Below, piece by piece: positions 24,236 through 32,149 of a DNA stretch of 64,000 bases. The position numbers were made by a program, and so were the translations under genes. The notes under the pieces were generated by a model. It saw only the letters and a list, made by a program, of their open reading frames with translations. It ran no database searches and was not told the DNA's origin. How positions within the stretch are numbered: the stretch's first letter is position 1; every line of letters begins with the position of its first letter. The DNA comes from Salinilacustrithrix sp963747745 (GTDB taxonomy: Bacteria > Actinomycetota > Acidimicrobiia > Acidimicrobiales > Salinilacustritrichaceae): NCBI GenBank assembly GCA_963747745.1, contig CAVVGJ010000022.1, positions 1 through 64,000 on the forward strand. Reading direction: 5' to 3'.

Positions 24236-24883
24236 GTGGTCGCCACCATCGAAACGCTGCCCCGGCGCGAGATCCCCGGCCACCACCCGTCGGGTTCCGC
24301 CGGTCGCGACCATCCCATGCGGGTGATGACCCGCCGAGCCGCGGGACTCGAGGGCCCGCCGTGGGACCTCGAGGCTCGGGCCGAGGTCGGGCGGCTCTTC
24401 GACGGGCTCGCCTCCGAGTGGCACACCCGATCGTCGCCGGCGCGGACCGCGGTGGTGGTCGACGCCCTCGAGCGGGGCATGGTCGGCACCGGCACGACGT
24501 CGCTGGAGGTCGGCAGCGGCATCGGCGCCTACTCCGGTCTGCTGGCCGAACGGTTCGAGCGACCGCTCGCCTGTGACCTGTCGATCGAGATGCTGCGTCG
24601 GGCCGCCGCCGAGCCCGGACTGCGGGTCCGCGCCGATGCCTGCGTGCTGCCACTGCCCGACGACAGCGTCGACGCGGTCGTGCTGGTCAACATGCTGCTG
24701 TTCCCCTCCGAGGTCGACCGGGTGCTGGCGCCCGGTGGTTGCGTGGTGTGGGTGAACTCCAGCGGCGAGTCGACCCCCATCCACCTGCTGCCCGACGAGG
24801 TGGGCACCGCCCTGCCCGGAGCCTGGCGGGGCGTGGCCAGCCGGGCCGGCGTCGGCTTGTGGGCGGTGTTCCGACGAGCGTGA
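24236..24883 (+). CDS. Class I SAM-dependent methyltransferase
   Basis: 215 residues from GTG 24236. The N-terminus (ETLPRREIPGHH, GRDHPMRVMTRRAAGLE) is a segment I recall from one actinobacterial methyltransferase family. The SAM-binding loop is SLEVGSGIGAYSGLLA, the acidic ribose-binding residue is in ACDLSIEMLRRAA, and DDSVDAVVLVNMLLFPSEVD follows. The partner substrate is unknown. It follows the hydrolase by eight bases and is likely co-transcribed. Confidence 0.72.
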   Translation: MVATIETLPRREIPGHHPSGSAGRDHPMRVMTRRAAGLEGPPWDLEARAEVGRLFDGLASEWHTRSSPARTAVVVDALERGMVGTGTTSLEVGSGIGAYSGLLAERFERPLACDLSIEMLRRAAAEPGLRVRADACVLPLPDDSVDAVVLVNMLLFPSEVDRVLAPGGCVVWVNSSGESTPIHLLPDEVGTALPGAWRGVASRAGVGLWAVFRRA

Positions 24884-24918
24884 CGCCGGTGGCGGCCCGG
24901 TCTCACGAAACGATGGGC

Positions 24919-25440
24919 TCAGCCTCGGCCGAGCGCGGCCTCGATCGCGGCGGTGCCGCGCCGGTCGAAGGTGCAGAACACGACCTCGGTCGGGGTGTCG
25001 TGGTGGGCCAGCCAGTCGGTCACCGTGCGGACCGCGATCTCGGCGGCCTGGTCGACGGGGTAGCCGTAGACGCCGGTACTGATCGACGGGAACGCCACCG
25101 ATTCGGCGCCGAGCCGCTCGGTCTCTTCCAGGCTGCGGCGGTAGCAGCGGGCGAGGACGTCGGCCTCGCCGCGGTCGCCTCCGTGCCACATCGGGCCCAC
25201 GGTGTGGATCACCCAGCGGGCGGGGAGCGAGTAGGCGGCGGTCACCTTGGCGTCGCCCGGTTCGCAACCGCCGAGGGTCCGGCACTCGGCCAGCAGGCCC
25301 GGTCCGGCGCCGCGGTGGATGGCGCCGTCGACCCCGCCGCCGCCCAGCAGCGACGAGTTGGCGGCATTGACGATGGCGTCGACGTCGACGGTGGTGATGT
25401 CGCCCTCGACCACGCGCATGCGGGCCCGGGTGTCGGCCAC
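24919..25440 (-). CDS. Macro-domain protein (O-acetyl-ADP-ribose deacetylase type)
   Basis: 173 residues: VVEGDITTVDVDAIVNAANS, LLGGGGVDGAIHRGAGP, HTVGPMWHGGDR and FPSISTGVYGYPVDQAAEIA are the ADP-ribose-binding loops of a macro domain, close to the MacroD/YmdB type that removes O-acetyl-ADP-ribose or protein-bound ADP-ribose. GTG 25440 starts four bases after the stop of the EF-G-like gene, so the two are translationally close. An ATG seven codons later is an alternative start. Why a macro domain is coupled to an EF-G paralogue is unclear. Confidence 0.85.
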   Translation of the reverse strand: MADTRARMRVVEGDITTVDVDAIVNAANSSLLGGGGVDGAIHRGAGPGLLAECRTLGGCEPGDAKVTAAYSLPARWVIHTVGPMWHGGDRGEADVLARCYRRSLEETERLGAESVAFPSISTGVYGYPVDQAAEIAVRTVTDWLAHHDTPTEVVFCTFDRRGTAAIEAALGRG

Positions 25441-25444
25441 CGGC

Positions 25445-27490
25445 TCAGCCCCCGTTCAGGTGCGGGGGCAGCACGTCGAAGCGGTCGTGGGTGGCGGTGA
25501 AGCGACCGCGACCGCCGGTGATCGACCGCAGCTGCACGGCGTAGCGGCGCAGCTCGGCATCGGGCACGTCGGCCGTGATGACCTGCTCGCGCGTCGATCG
25601 CAACGTCGAGTCGTGGACCGCCCCCCGGCGGGCGTTGAGATCGGCGATCACGTCGCCCTGCAGGTCGGGTGGGACCACGACTTCGACCCGGCTGATCGGC
25701 TCGAGCACCACGGCGCCGGCGGATTCGAGGGCGCTGCGGAAGGCGAGGCGGCCGGCGGCGCGGAACGCCATGTCGGAGGAGTCGACCGAGTGCTCCTTGC
25801 CGTCGAGCAGGGTCACGTGCACGTCGACCACCGGATACCCGTGCAGCCCACCGGTGGCCATGGCCTCCTCGATGCCGGCTCGCACCGCCGGGATGTAGCG
25901 CTTGGAGATGGCGCCGCCGGTGACCTTGTCGTCGAACACGAAGCCCTCGCCCCGGGGCAGGGGTTCGACCCGCACGGTGGCGACGCCGTACTGGCCGTGG
26001 CCGCCGGACTGCTTCTTGTGGGTGCCGGTGGCCTCGGCGGAGGCGGTGATGGTCTCGCGGTAGCCGACCTCGACGTCCTCGGTCTCGACCGCCACCCCGT
26101 AGCGGGAACCCAACCGCTCGACCGTCAGCTGCAGGTGGGTCTCGCCGGTGCCGCGCAGCACGGTCTGGTGGGTGTCGGCATCGTGCTCGACGACCAGGGT
26201 CGGGTCCTCCTCGGCGATGCGGTGCAGGGCGGTGGCCAGCTTGTCCTCGTCGGCCGACGAGGTGGCCCGGACCGCGAGCGCCAGCGACGGCGGCGGAGGC
26301 TCGATCCGCTCGACGACCACCGGCATGCCGGGGGCGGCGAGGGTGTCACCAGTGGCCACGTCGGTGAGCTTGGCCACCGCGCCGATGTCGCCGGCCACAA
26401 AGGCGTCGGCGTCGATCCGTTCGGAGCCGCGGATCCGGAACAGATCGTGGAGGCGCAGGTCGTCGCCGGTGCGCGAGCACACCAGGTGGTCGTCGCGGCG
26501 GATCGTCCCGGACACCACCTTGAGCAGCGAGATCCGCCCCACGTACTGGTCGGCCAGGGTCTTGAACGCGAAGGCCACCGGCTTGGCCCCCGCATCGGCG
26601 GGGACCTCGATGACGTCGTCGGCCGCGGTCACCGACGTGGTCCGTGCGGTGGGCGCGGGACCCAGCTCGACGATGAAGTCGGCGAGGCGGTCCACGCCGA
26701 TGGGTCCACGAGGCCCGGCCGCCGATCCGCACAGCACCGGGAAGGCGTGCTGCTCGAGGACGCTGTGGGCCAAGGCGTGTTCGAGCGTCTCGAAGTCGGG
26801 GACCTCGCCGGCCAGGTAGTGCTCGAGCAGCTCGTCGTCGGCGACCACGATCCCCTCGATCACCTCGTCGTGGACCTCGTGCTCGTGCTCGGCCAGTTCG
26901 GCGGGAACGTCGGCGGCCTCGCCCTGGCCGCTGTCGTAGAGGTAGGCGCGGTCGGTGAGCACGTCGGCGATGCCGTGGAACTCGGACTGGCTGCCGATGG
27001 GCAGCTCGAGCGGCGCGAACCCGGCGCCGAAGTCGTCGTGGAGCTGGGCCAGGACCCGGTCGAGGTCGGCCCGATCGCGGTCGAGCTTGTTCACGAAGAC
27101 CATGCGTGGCACGCCGAGTTGCTCGGCCAGGTGCCAGTACTGCTCGGACTGGACCTCGATCCCGTCGACCGCCGAGACGACGAGGATGGCGAGGTCGGCG
27201 ACCCGGAGCGCGGCCTCCACGTCGCCCGCGAAGTCGAGGTACCCGGGTGTGTCGACCAGGTTGATGCGGTGCTGGCGCCACTCGAACGGGGCCACCGCCA
27301 GCGAGAGCGACATCGACCGGGCCTGCTCGTCGGGATCGGAGTCGCACACCGTGGTGCCGTCGTCGATCCGACCCAATCGGTTGCGGACCCCGGCTCGGAA
27401 CAGCAGCGCCTCGGCGAGGCTGGTCTTTCCTGCACCCTGATGGCCGATCAGGGCCACGTTGCGGATGGTGTCCGACGAATGTCCCGGCAT
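25445..27490 (-). CDS. Elongation factor G-like GTPase (EF-G2 type)
   Basis: 681 residues with the EF-G domain order: a G domain (P-loop GHQGAGKTSLAEALL, switch II DTPGYLDFAGDV, base-binding NKLD), domain II, domain III, and IV-V (LHGYPVVDVHVTLLDGKEHS). Main EF-Gs carry AHIDAGKTT-type P-loops; the Gln-Gly-Ala form here, the missing TERILYYTG-like segment and extra acidic inserts mark the EF-G2 group found alongside the essential EF-G in actinobacteria, with reduced or no translocase activity. It is probably a paralogue rather than the housekeeping factor; no rpsL/rpsG/tuf neighbours are present. Confidence 0.85.
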   Translation of the reverse strand: MPGHSSDTIRNVALIGHQGAGKTSLAEALLFRAGVRNRLGRIDDGTTVCDSDPDEQARSMSLSLAVAPFEWRQHRINLVDTPGYLDFAGDVEAALRVADLAILVVSAVDGIEVQSEQYWHLAEQLGVPRMVFVNKLDRDRADLDRVLAQLHDDFGAGFAPLELPIGSQSEFHGIADVLTDRAYLYDSGQGEAADVPAELAEHEHEVHDEVIEGIVVADDELLEHYLAGEVPDFETLEHALAHSVLEQHAFPVLCGSAAGPRGPIGVDRLADFIVELGPAPTARTTSVTAADDVIEVPADAGAKPVAFAFKTLADQYVGRISLLKVVSGTIRRDDHLVCSRTGDDLRLHDLFRIRGSERIDADAFVAGDIGAVAKLTDVATGDTLAAPGMPVVVERIEPPPPSLALAVRATSSADEDKLATALHRIAEEDPTLVVEHDADTHQTVLRGTGETHLQLTVERLGSRYGVAVETEDVEVGYRETITASAEATGTHKKQSGGHGQYGVATVRVEPLPRGEGFVFDDKVTGGAISKRYIPAVRAGIEEAMATGGLHGYPVVDVHVTLLDGKEHSVDSSDMAFRAAGRLAFRSALESAGAVVLEPISRVEVVVPPDLQGDVIADLNARRGAVHDSTLRSTREQVITADVPDAELRRYAVQLRSITGGRGRFTATHDRFDVLPPHLNGG

Positions 27491-27568
27491 CGGGTGCTCC
27501 TCGCGTGGTGAGTGCGGCGGTGGTGATATTCAAGCCACATCCGACCACGCGGTGCCGGGCGGAGCCCA

Positions 27569-27582
27569 GGGCCGAAGGGCCC
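27569..27582 (-). terminator. Short hairpin after the anti-sigma-like gene
   Basis: GGGCC (27569-27573), GAAG loop and GGCCC (27578-27582) lie about 18 bases past the stop at 27600 on the minus strand. The 109-base gap to the EF-G2 start holds nothing else recognisable. Confidence 0.3.
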
Positions 27583-27599
27583 GCGGGCGTCGAGGGGGT

Positions 27600-28475
27600 T
27601 CAGGCGCCGGCGGTGGTTGTCGTCGACGGTTCGGCCACCTGCACCGTGATGCTGGCGGTGGCGCCCGAGCGGTAGGGGTCGACGTTGTCGCAGCCGTCGG
27701 CGGCGGTGACCTCGGCGCTGACCACGTAGGTCCCGGGCTGGTCGAAGGTCACGATGGTGTCGGTGGCCGCCTGTGACGGCTGCGGTGCCGGCGGGGTCCA
27801 GGGGCCGTAGCGCGGCGGGCAGTCGACGGGGTTGGTGGCGCTGCACGAACCGCCCGACATCCCGGACCCGCTCAAGGCCACCGAGAAGCAGTCGAGGGTG
27901 ACGGCGCCGTCGGGATCGGACATCGTCAGCGTGACGGGGACCTCCTGGCCGGCGACGATGGGACCGTCCGGCACCGTGATGGTCAGGGTGGCGGCGCGGT
28001 TGGTGGGGGCCGGATCCCAGTGGAAGAAGCCGCAGGCCGGGTCGGTGGAGTTGCGGCAGGCCGGGACGGTGGTTGCGGGTGCGGTCGTGGCCGGGGCGAT
28101 GGGTCCGGAGGCGGCGGTGGTGGTGGGCGCCTCGACGGGGCCGGTGGCCTCGGTGGTGGGCACCGGCATGGTGGTGGCCGGTTCGACGACCGTGGTGCCG
28201 GGCACTGTCGTGGTCACGTCGGGCACCGTCACGGCCGGATCGGGGTTGGTGGCGACGTCGACGGTGCCCGACCCGTCGTCGCGGAAGGCGAACACCGCGG
28301 CGACGAGGGCGAAGACGACGAGGGCGGCGGCCGCCGACGGGATCCACATCCGGCGGCGGCGGGATCCCTGGTCGAGCTCGGTGGCGATGCGTTCCCGCAG
28401 CTCGGCGGGAGGATGCTGGTCGTCGACCAGGGCGTGGAGGCCGGCGGTGAGTTGGCGTTCGAAATCGTCGATCAC
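27600..28475 (-). CDS. Membrane-anchored Ig-like protein coupled to an ECF sigma factor
   Basis: 291 residues from a GTG with GGAGGT eight bases upstream, overlapping the sigma gene stop (GTGA). A cytoplasmic head of about 45 residues (VIDDFERQLTAGLHALVDDQ) is followed by a single membrane helix (AAAALVVFALVAAVFAF), a long Thr/Pro/Ala-rich stalk and an outside domain ending at residue 280. That domain has Ig-like beta patterns (RAATLTITVPDGPIVAGQEV, TFDQPGTYVVSAEVTAADG) and six cysteines, possibly three disulfides. The gene order is that of a sigma/anti-sigma pair, but the head lacks the HxxxCxxC zinc motif, so it would be an unusual anti-sigma or sensor. Confidence 0.6.
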   Translation of the reverse strand: MIDDFERQLTAGLHALVDDQHPPAELRERIATELDQGSRRRRMWIPSAAAALVVFALVAAVFAFRDDGSGTVDVATNPDPAVTVPDVTTTVPGTTVVEPATTMPVPTTEATGPVEAPTTTAASGPIAPATTAPATTVPACRNSTDPACGFFHWDPAPTNRAATLTITVPDGPIVAGQEVPVTLTMSDPDGAVTLDCFSVALSGSGMSGGSCSATNPVDCPPRYGPWTPPAPQPSQAATDTIVTFDQPGTYVVSAEVTAADGCDNVDPYRSGATASITVQVAEPSTTTTAGA

Positions 28476-29077
28476 GACTGCACCTCCAGTGTGCGTCGCA
28501 GCGTTCGGAGCGCATCGGAGACCTGGGACTTGACCGTGCCGTCGCTGACCCCGAGCGCCTCGGCGGTCTCGGCGACGGACAGGCCCTCGTAGTAGCGCAG
28601 CACCACCGCCGCCCGTTGGCGAGGGGGAAGCCCGTCGAGCGCCCGTTGCATGGCGACGTGGTCGGTGGCCACGTCGCCCACGTCGGCGGCGCCCCGCTCG
28701 TCGCCGCGCTGGCGACGTTCGAAGCGGTCGACCACGGAGTGGTGGCGGCCCCGGGAGGTGGCCCGGTTGGTGAGCGCCCGGCGCAGGTAGGACCCGAGGT
28801 CGTCGACCCGGCCCTCGGCCCACGGCCGGTGGGCGGCGAGGAAGACCTCCTGCAGCGCGTCCTCGGCGTCGTGGCGATCGCCCCGCAGGAGCAGCAAGGC
28901 GATCCGGAACAGGCGCGGGGCGTGCTCGTCGTAGGCGACGAGGTAGCGCTCCCAGGCCGAGATGTCGACGACGCGGTCGGTCTCGGGCCCGTCGACCAGG
29001 CGCAACGATGGGCGGTGGCTGGTCCTCGGTTCGATCTCGGGCTCCACGAGCGCCCACCCTGCTGTCGCTGTGCTCAC
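28472..29077 (-). CDS. ECF sigma factor, SigE-like
   Basis: 201 residues from GTG 29077. Region 2 is ARLFRIALLLLRGDRHDAED-like (LRGDRHDAEDALQEVF, LGSYLRRALTNRATS), and region 4 is LPPRQRAAVVLRYYEGLSVA followed by EALGVSDGTVKSQVSDAL, the -35-reading helix. This is the SigE-type ECF group common in actinobacteria. An open frame extends upstream to 29197, but that extra stretch is not sigma-like and lacks a ribosome site, and the GTG has little leader. The gene is overlapped by its probable partner at 27600-28475. Confidence 0.85.
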   Translation of the reverse strand: MSTATAGWALVEPEIEPRTSHRPSLRLVDGPETDRVVDISAWERYLVAYDEHAPRLFRIALLLLRGDRHDAEDALQEVFLAAHRPWAEGRVDDLGSYLRRALTNRATSRGRHHSVVDRFERRQRGDERGAADVGDVATDHVAMQRALDGLPPRQRAAVVLRYYEGLSVAETAEALGVSDGTVKSQVSDALRTLRRTLEVQS

Positions 29078-29187
29078 ACCAACTATGACGCCCGACCGAC
29101 TCGGAAGGTTGGGCAGTACCGGAACCATTTTCTCCGATGGGCGCCGCCGAGGGTGGGAGGGCGACGACAGGTCCTTGTCGACAGGTC

Positions 29188-29217
29188 TTGTCAACACTCT
29201 GAGTAGTGACTTATGCT
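29188..29217 (+). promoter_or_regulatory. Promoter TTGTCA-18-TATGCT for the zinc-finger/crotonase genes
   Basis: TTGTCA (29188-29193), 18 bases and TATGCT (29212-29217) point towards the gene at 29281. A second near-copy TTGTCGACA just upstream holds the palindrome TGTCGACA (29176-29183) and may be an operator. It also lies upstream of the divergent sigma gene. Confidence 0.5.
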
Positions 29218-29280
29218 ACGGAGCGTGGTCGGTAACGGGCGCCGGCCTTGGGAGGCGGTGAGCCCGGTTCGGGGGGTCGG

Positions 29281-29514
29281 ATGACCGAACGATGCACGTG
29301 TCCCATCTGTGACAAGCCGGTGGACGGGCGCTATCCGCTCGCCTGCCACCTGGATTACGCCCACGAGGTCGCCGATCCCTGGCGCTACCTCGCCCATCTC
29401 GAACACCCCGGACCGTTGTGGTTCCGCGCCGCGCGCTGGCTCATCGCCGCCAGCCGTGGTCCGGTGGTCCGTCGGGCCGTCGCCATGCCGGGGGTGCTGC
29501 TGCGGCGTGGTTGA
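29281..29514 (+). CDS. Small zinc-finger-like protein, 77 aa
   Basis: MTERCTCPICDKPVDG opens with a CxxC (Cys7, Cys10) followed by ACHLDYAHE, giving His23 and His28 in C2H2 spacing, a probable single zinc site. The rest is WRYLAHLEHPGPLWFRAARW and a basic C-terminus. I do not recognise a named family. ATG 29281 sits 64 bases after the promoter at 29188-29217. The crotonase GTG follows 11 bases after the stop, so the two are likely co-transcribed. Confidence 0.6.
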   Translation: MTERCTCPICDKPVDGRYPLACHLDYAHEVADPWRYLAHLEHPGPLWFRAARWLIAASRGPVVRRAVAMPGVLLRRG

Positions 29515-29524
29515 ATCTGACGCT

Positions 29525-30346
29525 GTGTCAGATCCAACCACCGTGCCTGCCGTCCTCTCCGAGCGTCGGGGAGCCATCCTCGAGATCACCCTCAACCGGC
29601 CGGAGAAGAAGAACCCCTTCAACCCCGAGATGCTGGTCCGCCTGGCCGACCTGTGGGACGAGCTCGACGCCGATCCCGAGTTGCGCGTCGCCATCGTCAC
29701 CGGCGCGGGCGGCAACTTCTCGGCCGGCGCCGACCTCGACCGGTTGGTGGGGGCCCTGCTCTCCGGCGCCGAGCCCGAGAACGAATACGAGGCCCGGCTC
29801 CAGGCCGACCTGTCCCTCATCTACAAGGGCTTCCTCAAGGAGCACCAGCCGGCCAAGCCGATCATCGCCGCGGTCGAGGGGTACTGCTACGCCGGCGGCA
29901 CCGAGATCCTGCAGGCCTTCGACATCCGGGTGGCGGGCGAGAACGCGCAGATCGCCATCTCGGAGGTGCAGCGGGGCCTGTTCCCCATGTCGGGTTCGAC
30001 CGTGCGCCTGCCCCGCCAGATCCCGTTCACCATCGCCTGCGAGTTGCTGCTGGTCGGCGACCCCATCTCCGGGGCCCGAGCAGCCGAGATCGGCCTCGTC
30101 GGCCACGCCGTCCCGGACGGGACGGCCATGGACGTCGCCCGGCAGCTGGCCGAGCGGATCGCGGCCAACGGGCCGCTGGCCGTCCAGGGGATCAAGGAGT
30201 CGATCCGGACGTCGGGGATGCGCTCCGAGGCCGAGGCGTTCACCACCGAGATGGAGATCGGCATGCGGGTGATGGGGTCCAAGGACGCCCGCGAGGGGCC
30301 GCGTGCCTTCCTCGAGAAGCGCACCCCGAACTTCATCGGCGAATAG
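29525..30346 (+). CDS. Enoyl-CoA hydratase/isomerase (crotonase)
   Basis: 273 residues from GTG 29525. The oxyanion-hole segments are GGNFSAGADLDRL and GYCYAGGTEILQAFDIR, and ISEVQRGLFP holds the Glu used by many crotonases as general base. NGPLAVQGIKESI and the C-terminal EGPRAFLEKRTPNFIG are typical. Substrate not determinable; the group includes hydratases, isomerases and hydrolases acting on acyl-CoA esters. Fits with the nearby lipid genes. Confidence 0.88.
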   Translation: MSDPTTVPAVLSERRGAILEITLNRPEKKNPFNPEMLVRLADLWDELDADPELRVAIVTGAGGNFSAGADLDRLVGALLSGAEPENEYEARLQADLSLIYKGFLKEHQPAKPIIAAVEGYCYAGGTEILQAFDIRVAGENAQIAISEVQRGLFPMSGSTVRLPRQIPFTIACELLLVGDPISGARAAEIGLVGHAVPDGTAMDVARQLAERIAANGPLAVQGIKESIRTSGMRSEAEAFTTEMEIGMRVMGSKDAREGPRAFLEKRTPNFIGE

Positions 30347-30364
30347 CCCGATACGGTCCCGTCG

Positions 30365-31436
30365 GTGCCCGTACTCGCCCTGACGACCACCTATGCCGAT
30401 TCCCGCGCCGACTTCCTCGAGCGGGCCGGGGCCGCGGGTGCCACGCTGCGGGCGTTCGAGCACCCCGAGGCCGGCCCCGACGGCGGCGCGCTGGCCTGCG
30501 ACGTCGCCTGGCTCGGTCCGGCCGACGCCGCGTCGGTGGTGGTCGTCGTGTCCGGGCACCCACGGGGTCGAGGGCTACGCCGGCTCCGCGCTGCAGCGGG
30601 CCTGGCTGGCCGATGCCACACCCGAGCGGCCCGACGACGTCGCGGTGTGCCTGGTCCACGCCCTCAACCCGTACGGCTTCGCCTGGACGCGACGGGTCAA
30701 CGAGGACAACGTCGACCTCAACCGCAACTTCGTCGACTTCGACGACCCGCCGCCGAACGACGGCTACGACCGCCTCGCCGACCTGCTGGTGCCCGAGACC
30801 TGGGACGAGGCGACCCAGGCGTCGACCATCGACGCCCTGCTCGCCACCGCCGACGAGGTCGGTTTCGACACCTTCCAGCAGTGGATCACCGGAGGCCAGT
30901 ACACCCATCCCACCGGACTGTTCTACGGAGGTCGCGCCCCGGTGTGGTCCCACCGGACACTGCTCTCGGTGTGCGACGAGGTGCTGGCCGGCCGGGGTCG
31001 GATCGCGATCATCGATCTCCACACCGGGCTCGGCCCGTGGGGCGTCGGCGAGCTGATCAGCAGCGACGGTCCCGACAGCGCTCCCTACCGCCGGGCCGCC
31101 GACTGGTACGGCGACGATGTGACCTCGCTGGCCGCCGGCGACTCGGTCTCGGCCGAGCTGGTGGGCGAGTGGCTGCCCGCCATCGCGCCCCGGTTGGCGC
31201 CGGCGGAGGTCACGGGCGTGGCGCTGGAGTTCGGCACCGTCGACGGGATCACCGTGGTGCAGGCGCTGCGAGCCGACGCCTGGCTGCACGCCCACGGCGA
31301 CCCGGCAGGTGACGACGCCCCGGCCATCAAGGCCGCGCTGCGGGCCGCGTTCGCCGACGACGATCCGGCCTGGATCGCCGACCTGCAGACCCGGTTCCGG
31401 TTCGTGCTCGACGCCGCGTTCGAGGCGCTGCGCTGA
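30365..31436 (+). pseudogene. DUF2817 (M14-like) peptidase, frameshifted
   Basis: From GTG 30365 the frame reads MPVLALTTTYADSRADFLER and VVVVVSG, then breaks. One G too many in TCCGGGCACC (30554-30556) shifts the frame; removing it gives SGTHGVEGYAGSALQ, the Zn-binding loop of DUF2817 (PF10994, M14 carboxypeptidase-like). The rest is intact to 31436: NEDNVDLNRNFVDF and IIDLHTGLGPWGVGEL with the next Zn His, and LEFGTVDG with the catalytic Glu. The rebuilt protein is about 357 residues. Stop overlaps the next ATG (TGATG). The indel sits in a G run, so sequence error is possible. Confidence 0.75.
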
Positions 31437-32092
31437 TGGCCCCCAGCCCCGCCAGCTCAGCCGTCCCCGCCGGCCCCGCCATCCACGCCGTGGGCGGCGA
31501 ACTGGACGCGATCGCGTCCACCCTCAGCGCCGCGTTCGCGGCCGACCCCGTCCAGCAGTGGCTCTTCGAGCCGGCGGCCGATCCCGACGCGGCCCGGGGC
31601 CGCTTCTTCCGGTTCTTCGTCGGCGAGTACTTCGCCCTCGGCCACACCTATCGCATCCGAGGGGCCGACGATGGAGCCGGCGGGGTCGCGTCGATCGCCG
31701 GTGCGGCCCTGTGGGCGCCGCCGGACCGGGACATCCTCCACGGAGACCGTGTCGATGCCTTCCTGGCCGTGGTCACGGCCGACCTCGGCGAGCAGACCAT
31801 TCCCCGGCTCACCGAGCTGGTCCGGGCCAGCGAGGCGCGCCCCACCGAGCCGCACTTCTACCTCGGCATCCTCGGAGTCGATCCGGCCCGCCAGGGCGAG
31901 GGGCTCGGGGCCGTGCTGGTCGAAGGGGTGCTCGAGGCCTGCGACCGGGGTGGCTTCGTCGCCCACCTCGAATCGTCGAACCCGCGCAACCTCGGCTTCT
32001 ACGAGCGTCTCGGGTTCGTGGCCACCGATTCGTTCCGGTGCGGCAGCGCCTCCGGTCCACTGATGACCATCATGAGCCGCTCGCCCCGCTGA
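31436..32092 (+). CDS. GNAT-family N-acetyltransferase
   Basis: 218 residues. FYLGILGVDPARQGEGLGAV is the acetyl-CoA pyrophosphate-binding A motif (Q-x-x-G-x-G/A form), followed by HLESSNPRNLGFYERLGFVA, the usual C-terminal GNAT signature. ATG overlaps the upstream stop, so it is coupled to the DUF2817 gene. The acyl acceptor is unknown. An N-terminal proline/alanine-rich lead of about 15 residues is unusual but does not change the call. Confidence 0.82.
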   Translation: MAPSPASSAVPAGPAIHAVGGELDAIASTLSAAFAADPVQQWLFEPAADPDAARGRFFRFFVGEYFALGHTYRIRGADDGAGGVASIAGAALWAPPDRDILHGDRVDAFLAVVTADLGEQTIPRLTELVRASEARPTEPHFYLGILGVDPARQGEGLGAVLVEGVLEACDRGGFVAHLESSNPRNLGFYERLGFVATDSFRCGSASGPLMTIMSRSPR

Positions 32093-32149
32093 CGTGCACT
32101 CCGTCCCGGATGGGAATCGGACAAATCGTCGCGGCTAGCTTCACCGCCC

